Shown piece after piece: positions 55,175 to 63,516 of a stretch of 64,000 bases of DNA. Every line of letters starts with the position of its first letter. Within the stretch, counting starts at the first letter, position 1. A model generated the notes under the pieces. It made no database searches. It saw nothing but the letters and a program-made list of their open reading frames with translations, and had not been told where the DNA came from. The stretch is from Nocardioides potassii (GTDB lineage: Bacteria > Actinomycetota > Actinomycetes > Propionibacteriales > Nocardioidaceae). Location of the stretch: contig NZ_JAKJHZ010000010.1 in the NCBI RefSeq assembly GCF_021648885.1, forward strand, positions 310,001 through 374,000, in the 5' to 3' direction. Both the position numbers and the translations under genes were made by a program.

Positions 55175-55209
55175 GATCAGAGCACCGACAGCCGTGTCGA
55201 GCTCCACAG

Positions 55210-55248
55210 GGTGGTTTCGAGGCTCGCTGCGCTCGCACCTCAACCACC
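55210..55248. repeat. Type A palindromic element upstream of the HNH gene
   Basis: Reads GGTGGTTTCGAGGCTCGC at one end and GCACCTCAACCACC at the other, the inverse orientation of the copy inside the gene. Inverted copies on either side of the HNH promoter suggest recombination or template switching. Confidence 0.75.
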
Positions 55249-55267
55249 GAGGGCTGCTGGCGAGCAA

Positions 55268-55309
55268 GGTCTCGATACGTCTGTCCGTCCCTCGCGGGCT
55301 AGTCGACCA
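55268..55309. repeat. Type B palindromic element upstream of the HNH gene
   Basis: GGTCTCGATACG at one end and CTAGTCGACCA at the other, 19 bases from the type A copy. The A-B order and spacing resemble the pair inside the gene. Confidence 0.7.
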
Positions 55310-55411
55310 GCGGGGAGCGCCGTCCCTCACGAGCGGCTCGACAAACCGCGGCGTGATGGGGCTTCCACGGGCGGTCCCACGGCGACCGGCTGCACCCGAC
55401 GACGTGCTCGC

Positions 55412-56038
55412 CTAGAACGCGTACCCGAACCGCTCCAGGTCCTCGGCGTGGCTGGTCTCGACGAGCGCGCGGCTGGCGACGTCGTACGCCTGCCAGTACG
55501 CCCGCCCGCGGTCCGTCACGTTGGTGGCGGCCACCGCGACCTCGAGGCCGACCAGCTCCTGGAGGTCGGACTCGAGGTGCTCCATCCGGAGGACGACGTC
55601 GGCCTCGTCGACGTGGCGGCGGTTGATCCGGCGCGGTCCCGGCTCGGAGATGACGCCCCTCAGCCAGTCGCCGAACTCGAGGGTCACCGCGTCGACGATG
55701 CGCCCGACCGCACCGGGTGTGGCGTGCACCCACGAGTCCGGGTCGCGCAGGTCGTGGACCCACCGGCGGCGGTTGCGCTCGTACTCCGCCACGTAGAAGT
55801 CGAACGGGTTGCGGGTGGTGGTCACGATCCGCAACCCGTGGTCCGCCGGCAGGAACCCCGCGCCGACGAGCTCGCCGGCGGTGGCGTGCTTGACGTCGAT
55901 GTCGCGGGCCCGGATCGCCTCCACGTCGGGCACCTCGCTGACCGTCGGCCGGGCGAGCAGCGCAGCGCGGAGCGCCGTGCTGCCCGTGCCGGGTGCGGCC
56001 GTCACCAGGAGGCCGGTCGAGCTGTCGAGGAGCGCCAT
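55412..56038 (-). CDS. Sulfotransferase-like protein
   Basis: Protein of 208 residues with the PAPS-binding P-loop LLVTAAPGTGSTALRAALL (about 11-29) and the second cofactor segment TTRNPFDFYVAEYER, both characteristic of sulfotransferases. The acceptor is unknown, and the protein is shorter than the usual 280-300 residues. The ATG at 56038 has no strong ribosome site; no other start gives a better family fit. It is divergent from the membrane protein gene. Confidence 0.75.
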   Translation of the reverse strand: MALLDSSTGLLVTAAPGTGSTALRAALLARPTVSEVPDVEAIRARDIDVKHATAGELVGAGFLPADHGLRIVTTTRNPFDFYVAEYERNRRRWVHDLRDPDSWVHATPGAVGRIVDAVTLEFGDWLRGVISEPGPRRINRRHVDEADVVLRMEHLESDLQELVGLEVAVAATNVTDRGRAYWQAYDVASRALVETSHAEDLERFGYAF

Positions 56039-56200
56039 CAGCGACCGCTCGTACGGAGCTCGGTCGAGGGCGGAGCAGGCTGCCGATGAGGGAGGGGAGA
56101 CACGGGGACATTCAAGCCGCCCACCCCTGACGATCGGCGCGGTGCTCGTTCCTCGCCCGGGCTCCTCGTATCCCACCACCCCGCGCGGGTACCGGACGTC

Positions 56201-56875
56201 ATGAGCACACCGACCTCGACCGCCGTGGACGCGCGCGTGGTGCTCCGACCGATCGCCACGCCGCTCCCGCTCGGCTTCCTCGCCCTCGGCGTCGCGACCT
56301 CGTCCTTCGCCGCGCTGCAGCTCGAGTGGATCGCTCCGACGCAGGGACGCACGGTGGCCCTGGCCGTCCTGGCCCTCACCGTGCCCCTGCAGCTCGTGGC
56401 GTCCGTCATGGGCTTCCTGGCCCGTGACCCGGTGGCGGCGACGGGGATGGGGATCCTGGCCGGGACGTGGGGAGCCGTCGGGCTCGCGACGCTCACGAAC
56501 CCGCCCGGTGCGGCCGTCGACGGGCTCGGTGTCGTCCTCCTCGGCTCGGCGGCGTGCCTGCTCGTCCCGGCCGCCTCCGCCCGGAGCAAGCTCGTGCCGG
56601 CGTGCGTCATCGCGCTCAGCGCGGTCCGGTTCGCCGTCACCGGCGTCGCGCACCTCGACGGTGGCACGGGGTGGATGAGCCTCGCCGGCTGGGTCGGGCT
56701 CGCACTGGCCGCGCTCAGCCTGTACGCGGCGCTCGCGCTCGAGCTGGAGGCCAGCGACGGCCGCGCCGTGCTGCCCCTCGGCCGCCGCGGCCCGAGCGCC
56801 GAGGCGATGTCCGAGGGCTGGGAGTCGCAGGTGCGCGCCGCGCAGCACGACCCCGGCGTACGGCGTCAGCTCTGA
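56201..56875 (+). CDS. GPR1/FUN34/YaaH-like membrane protein
   Basis: Membrane protein of 224 residues with about six hydrophobic segments starting at PLPLGFLALGVATSSFAALQ, which resembles the NPAPLG start of acetate/succinate transporters. The conserved FGMTT-type motif is not clear, so it may be a divergent relative. The C-terminal 40 residues are cytoplasmic and polar. No strong ribosome site is seen. The function is uncertain. Confidence 0.65.
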   Translation: MSTPTSTAVDARVVLRPIATPLPLGFLALGVATSSFAALQLEWIAPTQGRTVALAVLALTVPLQLVASVMGFLARDPVAATGMGILAGTWGAVGLATLTNPPGAAVDGLGVVLLGSAACLLVPAASARSKLVPACVIALSAVRFAVTGVAHLDGGTGWMSLAGWVGLALAALSLYAALALELEASDGRAVLPLGRRGPSAEAMSEGWESQVRAAQHDPGVRRQL

Positions 56876-56904
56876 CGCGGCGCATGCCCCGACCTCCTCG
56901 CGGG

Positions 56905-56910
56905 TAGCGT
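56905..56910 (+). promoter_or_regulatory. -10 hexamer TAGCGT, leaderless ERCC4 gene
   Basis: TAGCGT ends 6 bases before the GTG at 56917. Confidence 0.55.
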
Positions 56911-56916
56911 CGTGAC

Positions 56917-57759
56917 GTGCCGGACACCTCTCCCGTGCTCGTCGACCACCGCGAGCGCAACAGCCCCATCGCGGCCGCACTGGTCGCCGCGGGCCTCGAG
57001 GTGGAGCTGGCCGACCTGCCGGTGGGCGACTACGTGCTCGGTCCCGACCTGGCCGTCGAGCGGAAGGGTCCCTCTGACCTCGGCGCGTCGATCCGCGACG
57101 GTCGCCTGTTCGACCAGGCCGAACGGCTGCAGTCGGTCTTCCCGCAGGCCGTGCTGCTGATCGAGGGTGAGCCGCGCATCGCGGAGGACGCCTGGCGTGG
57201 TGCCGTGTGCCGGCTGGTCGAGGACGGGTTCACCGTCCTGCACAGCCTCGACGCCGAGGACAGTGCCGCGTGGCTGGTCCGGCTCGCGCGACGCGCCCGT
57301 CGCCCGCACCCCACGACCAGGACCGAAGGGCCGCGCCGCAGCCCCCGGCACCCTTCCGCCCAGGCCGAGGCGATGCTGTCCGTCGTCCCCGGCATCAGTA
57401 CGGCGATGGCGCGCAGCCTGCTGTCGTCGTACGGCAGCCTCACCGCGATCGCCGACGCTGCGCCGAGCGGGCTGCGCACCCATCCCGGCGTCGGCAAGGT
57501 CCGCGCCGCGCGGCTAGCGGAGGCGCTGCAGGGGGAGTACGTCGCCGCGGCGGAGCGCGAGCCCGAGCCCGACCGCGCGCCGCGAGCGGCACGGGACCTG
57601 CGGAGGTGGGTCGTCAGCCCGCCCGGTGACGAGGAGCCGGTGGACTCCTTCAGCCGCAAGGCGATCGCACTGCGCGCCCTGCGGGGTGCGGTCGCCGGGA
57701 GCACGCTGGTCGACGGACTCACGGGCGAGGTCGTCGCCGAGGCGCGCCACGAGGGGTGA
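56917..57759 (+). CDS. ERCC4-type nuclease with helix-hairpin-helix domain
   Basis: Protein of 280 residues with the XPF/Mus81 nuclease fold: Asp10 in LVDHRERN, Asp38 in LPVGDYVLG, and the ERK motif VERKGPSD at 47-54, which together bind catalytic metal. A helix-hairpin-helix DNA-binding domain follows (about 155-205; LSVVPGISTAMARSLLSSYG). The last 75 residues are unique. In archaea and eukaryotes this family cuts branched DNA; the bacterial role is unknown. It abuts the convergent hydrolase gene. Confidence 0.88.
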   Translation: MPDTSPVLVDHRERNSPIAAALVAAGLEVELADLPVGDYVLGPDLAVERKGPSDLGASIRDGRLFDQAERLQSVFPQAVLLIEGEPRIAEDAWRGAVCRLVEDGFTVLHSLDAEDSAAWLVRLARRARRPHPTTRTEGPRRSPRHPSAQAEAMLSVVPGISTAMARSLLSSYGSLTAIADAAPSGLRTHPGVGKVRAARLAEALQGEYVAAAEREPEPDRAPRAARDLRRWVVSPPGDEEPVDSFSRKAIALRALRGAVAGSTLVDGLTGEVVAEARHEG

Positions 57760-57763
57760 GCGC

Positions 57764-58729
57764 TCAGCCCTCCGGCACCCACGCGCCGAGCCAGCGGTCG
57801 AGGACGGCGTACACCTGCTCGCGGACCTCGGGCCGGGAGAGCACGACGTCGTGCATCGCGCCCTCGATGGCGATCGAGGTGACGTGTCGGCCGACCGACG
57901 AGGCCCAGCGACGGATCTGCTCGACGTCGAGGACGATGTCGTGGGTGGACGCGGTCTCGTCGGTCTGCTCGCCGAAGAACGACCTCGCCGAGGACAGCAC
58001 GACCGCGGGGCAGGGGACGTCCAGCCCGCGGTGCAGCCGGGCGTGGCCGTGGCGCACGGCGCGCAGCCAGCCGATGTAGACCGGGCGCGACTCCAGCGGC
58101 TTCCACGCCAGGTCGTAGTCCCACTCGCCGCCGTGCTCGGCGTGGAGCGAGCGACCGTAGACCTCGCTCACCTTGCGCGGGATCTCGCGCATCGGGCGGG
58201 TGGTGCCGAGCCGCTCGATCGCCACCCCGGTCGCGCGGCTGCGCAGCCAGGCCGCGCCCTGCATGTCGAACCACGGCGAGTTGAGCACGAGCGCGGCCAT
58301 CTCGGGGTGCCGGCGCTCGTCGGCCCACAGCGACATGGTGAGGCCGCCGGTCGAGTGGGCGGACAGCACCACGTGCCGGAAGCCGTCGCGCTCGGTGATG
58401 CGCCACCAGGTGAGGTCGATCTCGGCGAAGTACTCGCTGAGGTCCGACACGTAGTGCGGGGTCTGGTGGTCGCGCAGGGACCGGCCGTACTTGCGGAGGT
58501 CGAGCGCGTAGAACGTGTAGCCGCGCGCGACCCACCACCGGGCGTACTCGTCGTGGAAGAAGTAGTCGGCGAACCCGTGGACGTGCAGGACCGCGCGACC
58601 GTTGGGGACCTCGGGCTCCAGCGTCACGACGGTGGCGAAGACCGGCCCCTCGTCGTCGGGCGGGAGGGTGATCGTCTCGACCCGGTAGTCGGGTCCGAGG
58701 ACGTCGTCCTGGGGCGGCACCGAAGGCAT
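57764..58729 (-). CDS. Alpha/beta hydrolase, monoacylglycerol lipase-like
   Basis: Hydrolase of 321 residues. The oxyanion motif AVLHVHGFADYFFHDEYA and nucleophile elbow SAHSTGG (serine in AHSTGG) are clear, with the catalytic histidine in GAMHDVV. The form matches monoacylglycerol lipase or lysophospholipase-like enzymes. The ATG lies 6 bases after TAGGCT. Confidence 0.88.
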   Translation of the reverse strand: MPSVPPQDDVLGPDYRVETITLPPDDEGPVFATVVTLEPEVPNGRAVLHVHGFADYFFHDEYARWWVARGYTFYALDLRKYGRSLRDHQTPHYVSDLSEYFAEIDLTWWRITERDGFRHVVLSAHSTGGLTMSLWADERRHPEMAALVLNSPWFDMQGAAWLRSRATGVAIERLGTTRPMREIPRKVSEVYGRSLHAEHGGEWDYDLAWKPLESRPVYIGWLRAVRHGHARLHRGLDVPCPAVVLSSARSFFGEQTDETASTHDIVLDVEQIRRWASSVGRHVTSIAIEGAMHDVVLSRPEVREQVYAVLDRWLGAWVPEG

Positions 58730-58735
58730 GTTCGG

Positions 58736-58741
58736 AGCCTA
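58736..58741 (-). promoter_or_regulatory. -10 hexamer TAGGCT, leaderless hydrolase gene
   Basis: Minus-strand TAGGCT ends 6 bases before the ATG at 58729. Confidence 0.55.
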
Positions 58742-58796
58742 TCGAGCCGGGGGGACGGGTTTCGTGGTTCGGCCTCCGAGGGGGGCGGCCCGGTTC

Positions 58797-58802
58797 TACC
58801 CT
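58797..58802 (+). promoter_or_regulatory. -10 hexamer TACCCT, leaderless SpoIIE phosphatase gene
   Basis: TACCCT ends 6 bases before the GTG at 58809. Confidence 0.5.
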
Positions 58803-58808
58803 TCGCCT

Positions 58809-59960
58809 GTGTCGAACGCGTGGGATTCTCTGGTGCGCGGGATCTCCACCTATGTCCGGCAACGTGTCGACGGCTGGCGTACGGGTTCCCGCGGCAGCCA
58901 GGCGTTCCTGCTGGCGGTGCTGCTCGGCCTCGTCGCCGCCGCGGTCGGCATCGGGGCGATCGCCGAGAAGGTCGTGCCGATCTCGCTGTGGTTCCTCCTG
59001 CTGATGATCGGCACGATGCTGCTCCGGTTCGTGCCGCTCCTCGTGCTCGGGCTCGCCATGGTCGTCGTCGCCTGGTGGACCTCGATCGAGACGAGCTTCG
59101 CCACGGCCAGCCGGACCTCGGCGCTGGTCATCTTCGTCATCGGCCTCGCCCTGGCGCTCTACCAGGTGAGCAAGCAGCGCTCCGGCCTCCCGATGGCGCT
59201 CAGCGAGGCGGTGCTCAGCCAGCTGCGCGACCGGCTCCAGCGCCAGGGAGTCGTGCCCGACCTCCCGGACGGGTGGCGCTCGCAGTCGGCGACCATCACC
59301 GCCAACGGACCGAGCTATGCCGGCGACTTCCTCGTCGCCGACCTGCGGGAGGACCGCTGGCTCGAGATGGCGCTCGTCGACGTCTGCGGCAAGGGGACGT
59401 CGGTCGGCCCGCAGGCGCTCCAGTTCGCGGGCGCCCTCGGCGGCCTCATCGGCGCGCTGCCGCCCGCCGAGCTGATGTCCGCGGCGAACCACTTCCTGCT
59501 GCGCCAGGAGTCCGAGGAGTCGCTGGCCACCGCCGTGCACCTCAAGGTCGACCTGGTGACCGGCGACTACACGATCACCAGCGCCGGCCACCCGCCCGCC
59601 CTGCACTGGCACCTCGGCGAGCGCGGCTGGGACGTCGACAACGCCCGCGGGATGGCACTCGGCGTGATCCCGGAGGCGGACTTCACCCCGAGCCGGGGCC
59701 GGCTGCGGCCCGGCGAGGCGCTGCTGTTCTACACCGACGGCGTCATCGAGACCCACGACCGCGACCTCGACGCCGGCATCGACTGGCTGCGCGGGGTCGC
59801 GCTCGAGGCGGTCGACGCCCGCGGCTTCACCGGCCTGCCCCGCCGGGTGCTCAAGAAGGTCAGGCGCGGCGACGACGACCGCGCGATGCTCGTCCTGGAG
59901 CGCCAGCCGCTCACCTCTCCCGAGAGGGAGTCACAACGCCACCGTTCTCTCCACGGCTGA
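58809..59960 (+). CDS. Membrane SpoIIE-type protein phosphatase
   Basis: Protein of 383 residues. About four membrane segments (about 32-145) precede a cytoplasmic PP2C/SpoIIE phosphatase domain with metal-binding residues in SYAGDFLVADL, LVDVCGKG, ITSAGHPPAL and LLFYTDGVIE. These domains dephosphorylate anti-anti-sigma factors or related targets in signalling. No sensor domain is visible in front, so the membrane part may itself sense. An in-frame extension upstream would overlap the divergent hydrolase gene. Confidence 0.9.
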   Translation: MSNAWDSLVRGISTYVRQRVDGWRTGSRGSQAFLLAVLLGLVAAAVGIGAIAEKVVPISLWFLLLMIGTMLLRFVPLLVLGLAMVVVAWWTSIETSFATASRTSALVIFVIGLALALYQVSKQRSGLPMALSEAVLSQLRDRLQRQGVVPDLPDGWRSQSATITANGPSYAGDFLVADLREDRWLEMALVDVCGKGTSVGPQALQFAGALGGLIGALPPAELMSAANHFLLRQESEESLATAVHLKVDLVTGDYTITSAGHPPALHWHLGERGWDVDNARGMALGVIPEADFTPSRGRLRPGEALLFYTDGVIETHDRDLDAGIDWLRGVALEAVDARGFTGLPRRVLKKVRRGDDDRAMLVLERQPLTSPERESQRHRSLHG

Positions 59961-59974
59961 GGAGCGGGACGGGC

Positions 59975-60961
59975 TCAGGCTCCTCGTGAGTAGAGCTCGC
60001 GGATCACGTCCTCGATGTCCGGCTCCTGGATCGACAGGTCCGCGACGTCGTACGACGACGCGACCGCGGCGACGACCGGGGCGGCGCTCGCGTCGGCGGG
60101 GAACGACAGCCACTGCCGCGGCCCCTCGACCGCGCGCACCTCGGCACCGGGCACGTCGATGGGCGGCGCCTCGTCGACGAGGTCGACCACCAGCGTGCGG
60201 GTCGACCCACCGTGGGCGTGCAGCCCGGCGAGCGAGCCGTCGTAGACCGACGTGCCGTGGTCGATGACGATGACCCGGTCGCACAGCGCCTCGATGTCCT
60301 GCAGGTCGTGGGTGGTGAGCAGCAGCGTGGTGCCGCGCTCGGCGTTGAGCGCGCGGAGGAACTCGCGCAGCCGGCCCTTGCTGACCACGTCGAGGCCGAT
60401 CGTCGGCTCGTCGAGGTAGATCACCTCGGGGTCGTGCAGGAGGGCGGCGGTGATGTCCCCGCGCATCCTCTGGCCGAGGCTGAGCTGGCGCACGGGCGTG
60501 TCGAGCTGGGCGCCGAGGTCGAGGAGGTCGACGAAGCGGTCGAGGTTCTCGCGGTAGCGGTGCACCGGGATCCGGTACATCTTCTGGAGCAGCTCGAAGG
60601 AGTCGATCAGCGGCAGGTCCCACCACAGCGTCGAGCGCTGCCCGAAAACCACCCCGATCCGCCGCGCGAGCTCGACGCGCTGCCGGCTGGGGTCGAGCCC
60701 GCCCACCCGGAGCTCGCCGCCGGTCGGCACCAGGATGCCGGTCAGCATCTTGATCGTGGTCGACTTCCCGGCGCCGTTGGGGCCGATGTAGCCGACCATC
60801 TCGCCCGCCTCGACGGAGAAGGTGAGGTCGTGCACGGCCTGCACCTGCTCGCGGACGCGGCGCCGGTGGCCCTCGACCCTGCGGCGCACGTCGAAGGTGC
60901 GCTCGAGGTCGCGCACGTCGATCAGTGGCTGGGACGGATGGTCGGGCTGCGAAGGGGACAT
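59975..60961 (-). CDS. ABC-2 exporter ATP-binding protein
   Basis: Nucleotide-binding protein of 328 residues with Walker [10 protein letters not shown], a divergent signature LSLGQRMRGDIT and Walker B EVIYLDEPTIGLD. The LSLGQRMR form is typical of ATPases with a pair of ABC-2 permeases, as here. It is the third gene of the operon, 2 bases after the second permease's stop. The substrate is unknown. Confidence 0.92.
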   Translation of the reverse strand: MSPSQPDHPSQPLIDVRDLERTFDVRRRVEGHRRRVREQVQAVHDLTFSVEAGEMVGYIGPNGAGKSTTIKMLTGILVPTGGELRVGGLDPSRQRVELARRIGVVFGQRSTLWWDLPLIDSFELLQKMYRIPVHRYRENLDRFVDLLDLGAQLDTPVRQLSLGQRMRGDITAALLHDPEVIYLDEPTIGLDVVSKGRLREFLRALNAERGTTLLLTTHDLQDIEALCDRVIVIDHGTSVYDGSLAGLHAHGGSTRTLVVDLVDEAPPIDVPGAEVRAVEGPRQWLSFPADASAAPVVAAVASSYDVADLSIQEPDIEDVIRELYSRGA

Positions 60962-60963
60962 GG

Positions 60964-61770
60964 TCAGCTCCCGGTGGAGGTGTAGTGGCGGACGCCCGTG
61001 CGCCACACGAGGAGCGCGGCAGCCATCGTGAGGACGCCGGCGAGCGGCGAGGCGAACTGGAGCAGGTCGGACGAGCCGAACGGGTCGGACCGGCCGAGCA
61101 GGTAGAGGCAGGGGTACCAGTTCACGAAGGCCACGGGGATGACGAAGGTGAGACCGACCATCACCTCGCGGGGGAAGATCGTGAGCGGGTACTGGGTGAC
61201 GGTGGCGCCGCCGTAGGTGAACGCGTTGGCGAACTCGGTGGCGTCGGTCGTCCAGAACTGGACGCACGAGAAGCCGACGAACAGCCCGAAGAACACCAGG
61301 GCGCCGCTGATGAGCATCGACCCGGCGACGAGGACCCGCAACGGGGTCCAGTCGACGAACGTGCACGCCCACCCGAACACCACGGCCGCCTGCGTGAGCC
61401 GCCCCAGCCGTCGCAGCGTGAACTGGTCGGCGCACACCTGCACGAGCAGCGGCACCGGCTTGGTCATCATCTGGTCGAGCCGGCCGGTGCGGATGTAGGT
61501 GCCGATCCGCTCGACGCTCCCGATCGCGGTGTCCGCGATGGCGAGGGCGAGCGACGCGCTGCCGTAGAGCAGGGCGACCTCGTGCAGGGTGAAGCCGGCC
61601 AGGTCGCGCAGGTGCGAGAACATGATCCAGAGGCCGACGAAGTCCAGGCCGGTGATCAGCCCGTTGCCGACGGCGAGCAGGACGAACGACGTCGGGTACT
61701 GCCACGCCGCGCGGACCCACAGCCAGGCGATCTGCCCGTAGGTACGCAGGTGCGAGGTGGGCTCAGCCAC
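60964..61770 (-). CDS. ABC-2 permease, second of pair
   Basis: Membrane protein of 268 residues with about six hydrophobic segments, of the ABC-2 family (DUF990-like). It begins at GTG and overlaps the first permease by 8 bases, so it is probably translated by coupling. The first permease and this one likely form a heterodimer with the ATPase dimer. Confidence 0.85.
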   Translation of the reverse strand: MAEPTSHLRTYGQIAWLWVRAAWQYPTSFVLLAVGNGLITGLDFVGLWIMFSHLRDLAGFTLHEVALLYGSASLALAIADTAIGSVERIGTYIRTGRLDQMMTKPVPLLVQVCADQFTLRRLGRLTQAAVVFGWACTFVDWTPLRVLVAGSMLISGALVFFGLFVGFSCVQFWTTDATEFANAFTYGGATVTQYPLTIFPREVMVGLTFVIPVAFVNWYPCLYLLGRSDPFGSSDLLQFASPLAGVLTMAAALLVWRTGVRHYTSTGS

Positions 61771-62560
61771 CCTGGACCACCACCTTGCGCGTCGCGAGGC
61801 GCAGCACGCCCTGGCAGGCCGCGAGCAGGACGACGGCCCAGACCACCTGGAAGCCGAGGGCGGCGGCCAGGTCCGCACCCCGGTGCTTGCCCAGCCAGAT
61901 GTCGGCCGGCACCTGGACGTACGACGCCCACGGCAGCGCGGTGGCCAGGGTGCCGAGCCAGCCCGGGAAGAGCACGAGCGGCAGCATCATGCCGCTGAAG
62001 AAGATGGCGAAGGCACCGCTCATCACCTTGACCCCCGACTGGTCGAGCAGCCAGAAGGCGGTGCTGGCCACGAGGAACCGGATCGCGAAGCTCACCACGA
62101 CCGCGAGCACCAGCGACACCGCGAAGGCGGCCGCGTCCAGCACCGAGCCGGGCAGCGCGATGTCGAAGACGACCAGGCCGATGATCGTCGGGCCGAAGCC
62201 ACGGGTGAGCAGGTGGTACGCCGCCCGGCCGAGGTCGCTCGCGAGGTACCAGCCGACGAGCCCGACGGGGCGGTAGAGGTCGATCGCCACGTCGCCGGTG
62301 CGGATCCGCTCGGCGAGGTCGTCGGTGGTGCCGCCGCCCCACAGCGCGATCGTCATCAGGAGCGCCTGGCCGAGCCAGACGTACGTCACCGCGTCCCGGG
62401 CGTCGTACCCGCCGGCGGTGGGATTGGCGTCCCACAGCGCGAGGTAGGCGTAGGAGTAGATGACCCCGAAGACGGAGTTGGTGAAGATGCCCGAGAGCGT
62501 CGCAGCCCGGTAGGTCGAGTAGCGGCGGAACGCTCGGGTCGCGACAGCGACGTGCAGCAT
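61763..62560 (-). CDS. ABC-2 permease, first of pair
   Basis: Membrane protein of 265 residues with about six hydrophobic segments, ABC-2 family (DUF990-like). RYSTYRAATLSGIFTNSVFG marks the start of the membrane region. AAGGGGGG lies just before the ATG at 62560, and an in-frame extension would cross the terminator hairpin. First gene of the permease-permease-ATPase exporter. Confidence 0.85.
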   Translation of the reverse strand: MLHVAVATRAFRRYSTYRAATLSGIFTNSVFGVIYSYAYLALWDANPTAGGYDARDAVTYVWLGQALLMTIALWGGGTTDDLAERIRTGDVAIDLYRPVGLVGWYLASDLGRAAYHLLTRGFGPTIIGLVVFDIALPGSVLDAAAFAVSLVLAVVVSFAIRFLVASTAFWLLDQSGVKVMSGAFAIFFSGMMLPLVLFPGWLGTLATALPWASYVQVPADIWLGKHRGADLAAALGFQVVWAVVLLAACQGVLRLATRKVVVQGG

Positions 62561-62576
62561 CCGACCCCCCTTGCAC

Positions 62577-62619
62577 GAGACGACCCCCGGCTCACCCACG
62601 AGGGGCCGGGGATCGTCTC
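62577..62619. terminator. Terminator hairpin between CAP gene and ABC operon
   Basis: GAGACGACCCCCGGC and GCCGGGGATCGTCTC form a 15-bp stem with one mismatch and a 13-base loop. Read on the minus strand it follows the CAP gene by 23 bases and lies just before the permease ribosome site. Confidence 0.65.
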
Positions 62620-62642
62620 ACACCTGTGGGGTGCGGCGCACG

Positions 62643-63221
62643 TCAGTTCTGGCGGACCAGGTTGACGACGCCGATCACGCGTCCCTGCGCGTCCTGCTCG
62701 ATCGAGATGCCGGCGCGGCGTGCTCGCGGGCTGAGGAGGATCTCGCGGTGGTCGGGGGAGTCGAGCCAGAGGTCGACCATGACGTCCGGGGTGAGCCCGA
62801 CCCCGCGGACGAGCGTCTCGCCGGCCCACGACGTGTCGCAGCGGCGGACGACCTCGCCCTGGTCGCGGTGCTCGAAGATGCCGGTGCGAGCAATGCGCTG
62901 TCCCCACTCCTCGGCCAGCTGGTCGGTGCAGGAGTCGAGGTTCCAGATCTTGCGCAGTCCGTTGGCCGCGCGGGCGTCGTTGATCTCGGCCAGGAGGGAG
63001 TCCTCGAGCGGTTCGCTGGCCACCGGGGTCTCGGTGACGTCGAGGTCGATGCCCGTGCCGGTGGTCTTCACCGCGTGCGCGGTGACGCGCGGTCCGGACC
63101 AGTTGGCGGTGCTCCGCGGTCCGCTCCAGTCCTTGGCGTCGGCCGCCACCGGGACGCCGCCCAGCACTGCGGTCGCGACGGCGAGCGTCGCGAGCCGGGC
63201 GGCGGAGCGGTGGTGGCGCAC
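62643..63221 (-). CDS. Secreted CAP-domain protein
   Basis: Exported protein of 192 residues. A signal peptide (about 1-29) precedes a CAP/SCP-PR1-type domain: LLAEINDARAANGLRKI, the histidine in FEHRDQ and SPDHREILLSPRARRAGI. Two WSGPR copies (32-36 and 41-45) lie after the signal. CAP domains act as proteases or lipid binders; the role is unknown. GTG is chosen since GGAGG lies 7 bases upstream and residues before it are not signal-like. Confidence 0.86.
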   Translation of the reverse strand: MRHHRSAARLATLAVATAVLGGVPVAADAKDWSGPRSTANWSGPRVTAHAVKTTGTGIDLDVTETPVASEPLEDSLLAEINDARAANGLRKIWNLDSCTDQLAEEWGQRIARTGIFEHRDQGEVVRRCDTSWAGETLVRGVGLTPDVMVDLWLDSPDHREILLSPRARRAGISIEQDAQGRVIGVVNLVRQN

Positions 63222-63430
63222 GGTCGGTCCTCCAGGGGGCGGATCCACGAGATCGGGGGAGTGGATCTTGAGAAGAACTAGTGGAACTTGATCCGAACGA
63301 TAAGGACGGCTCACGGGTGGTGTCGAGTCTTCAGCCGACTTCACGCGTGAAGCGCGCGTGAAGGCTCAAGAATCGGACTCGGAGAGATCAAAGCGTCTTG
63401 ACTGTTTCTGCAGGGCGTGAAATCGGAAAA
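63222..63430. other. Non-coding interval upstream of CAP gene
   Basis: No credible gene. On the minus strand TCGACA (63326-63331 region) and TATCGT about 18 bases on could be a -35/-10 pair for the CAP gene. The operator-like palindrome lies upstream of this. The region is locally AT-richer than its neighbours. Confidence 0.35.
63339..63363. promoter_or_regulatory. Palindrome with extra half-site upstream of CAP gene
   Basis: CTTCACGCGTGAAG is a perfect 14-base palindrome (63339-63352), followed by CGCGTGAAG (63355-63363). The half-site GCGTGAAG recurs after exactly 11 bases, one helical turn. It could bind a dimer plus a third subunit, or two dimers. Confidence 0.45.
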
Positions 63431-63475
63431 GGGGCCCGGTGGTCTGGACCACGAGGTCCGCGACCACCGGGCCCC
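63431..63475 (-). terminator. Terminator hairpin after PEBP gene
   Basis: GGGGCCCGGTGGTC and GACCACCGGGCCCC form a perfect 14-bp stem, and the loop contains an inner GGACC/GGTCC stem. On the minus strand it is followed by TTTTCC, giving an intrinsic-type terminator for the PEBP gene. Confidence 0.85.
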
Positions 63476-63516
63476 TCGGGCCGGTGTGGGCGTCTGAGCC
63501 GGGAGTCAGGCGAGGA

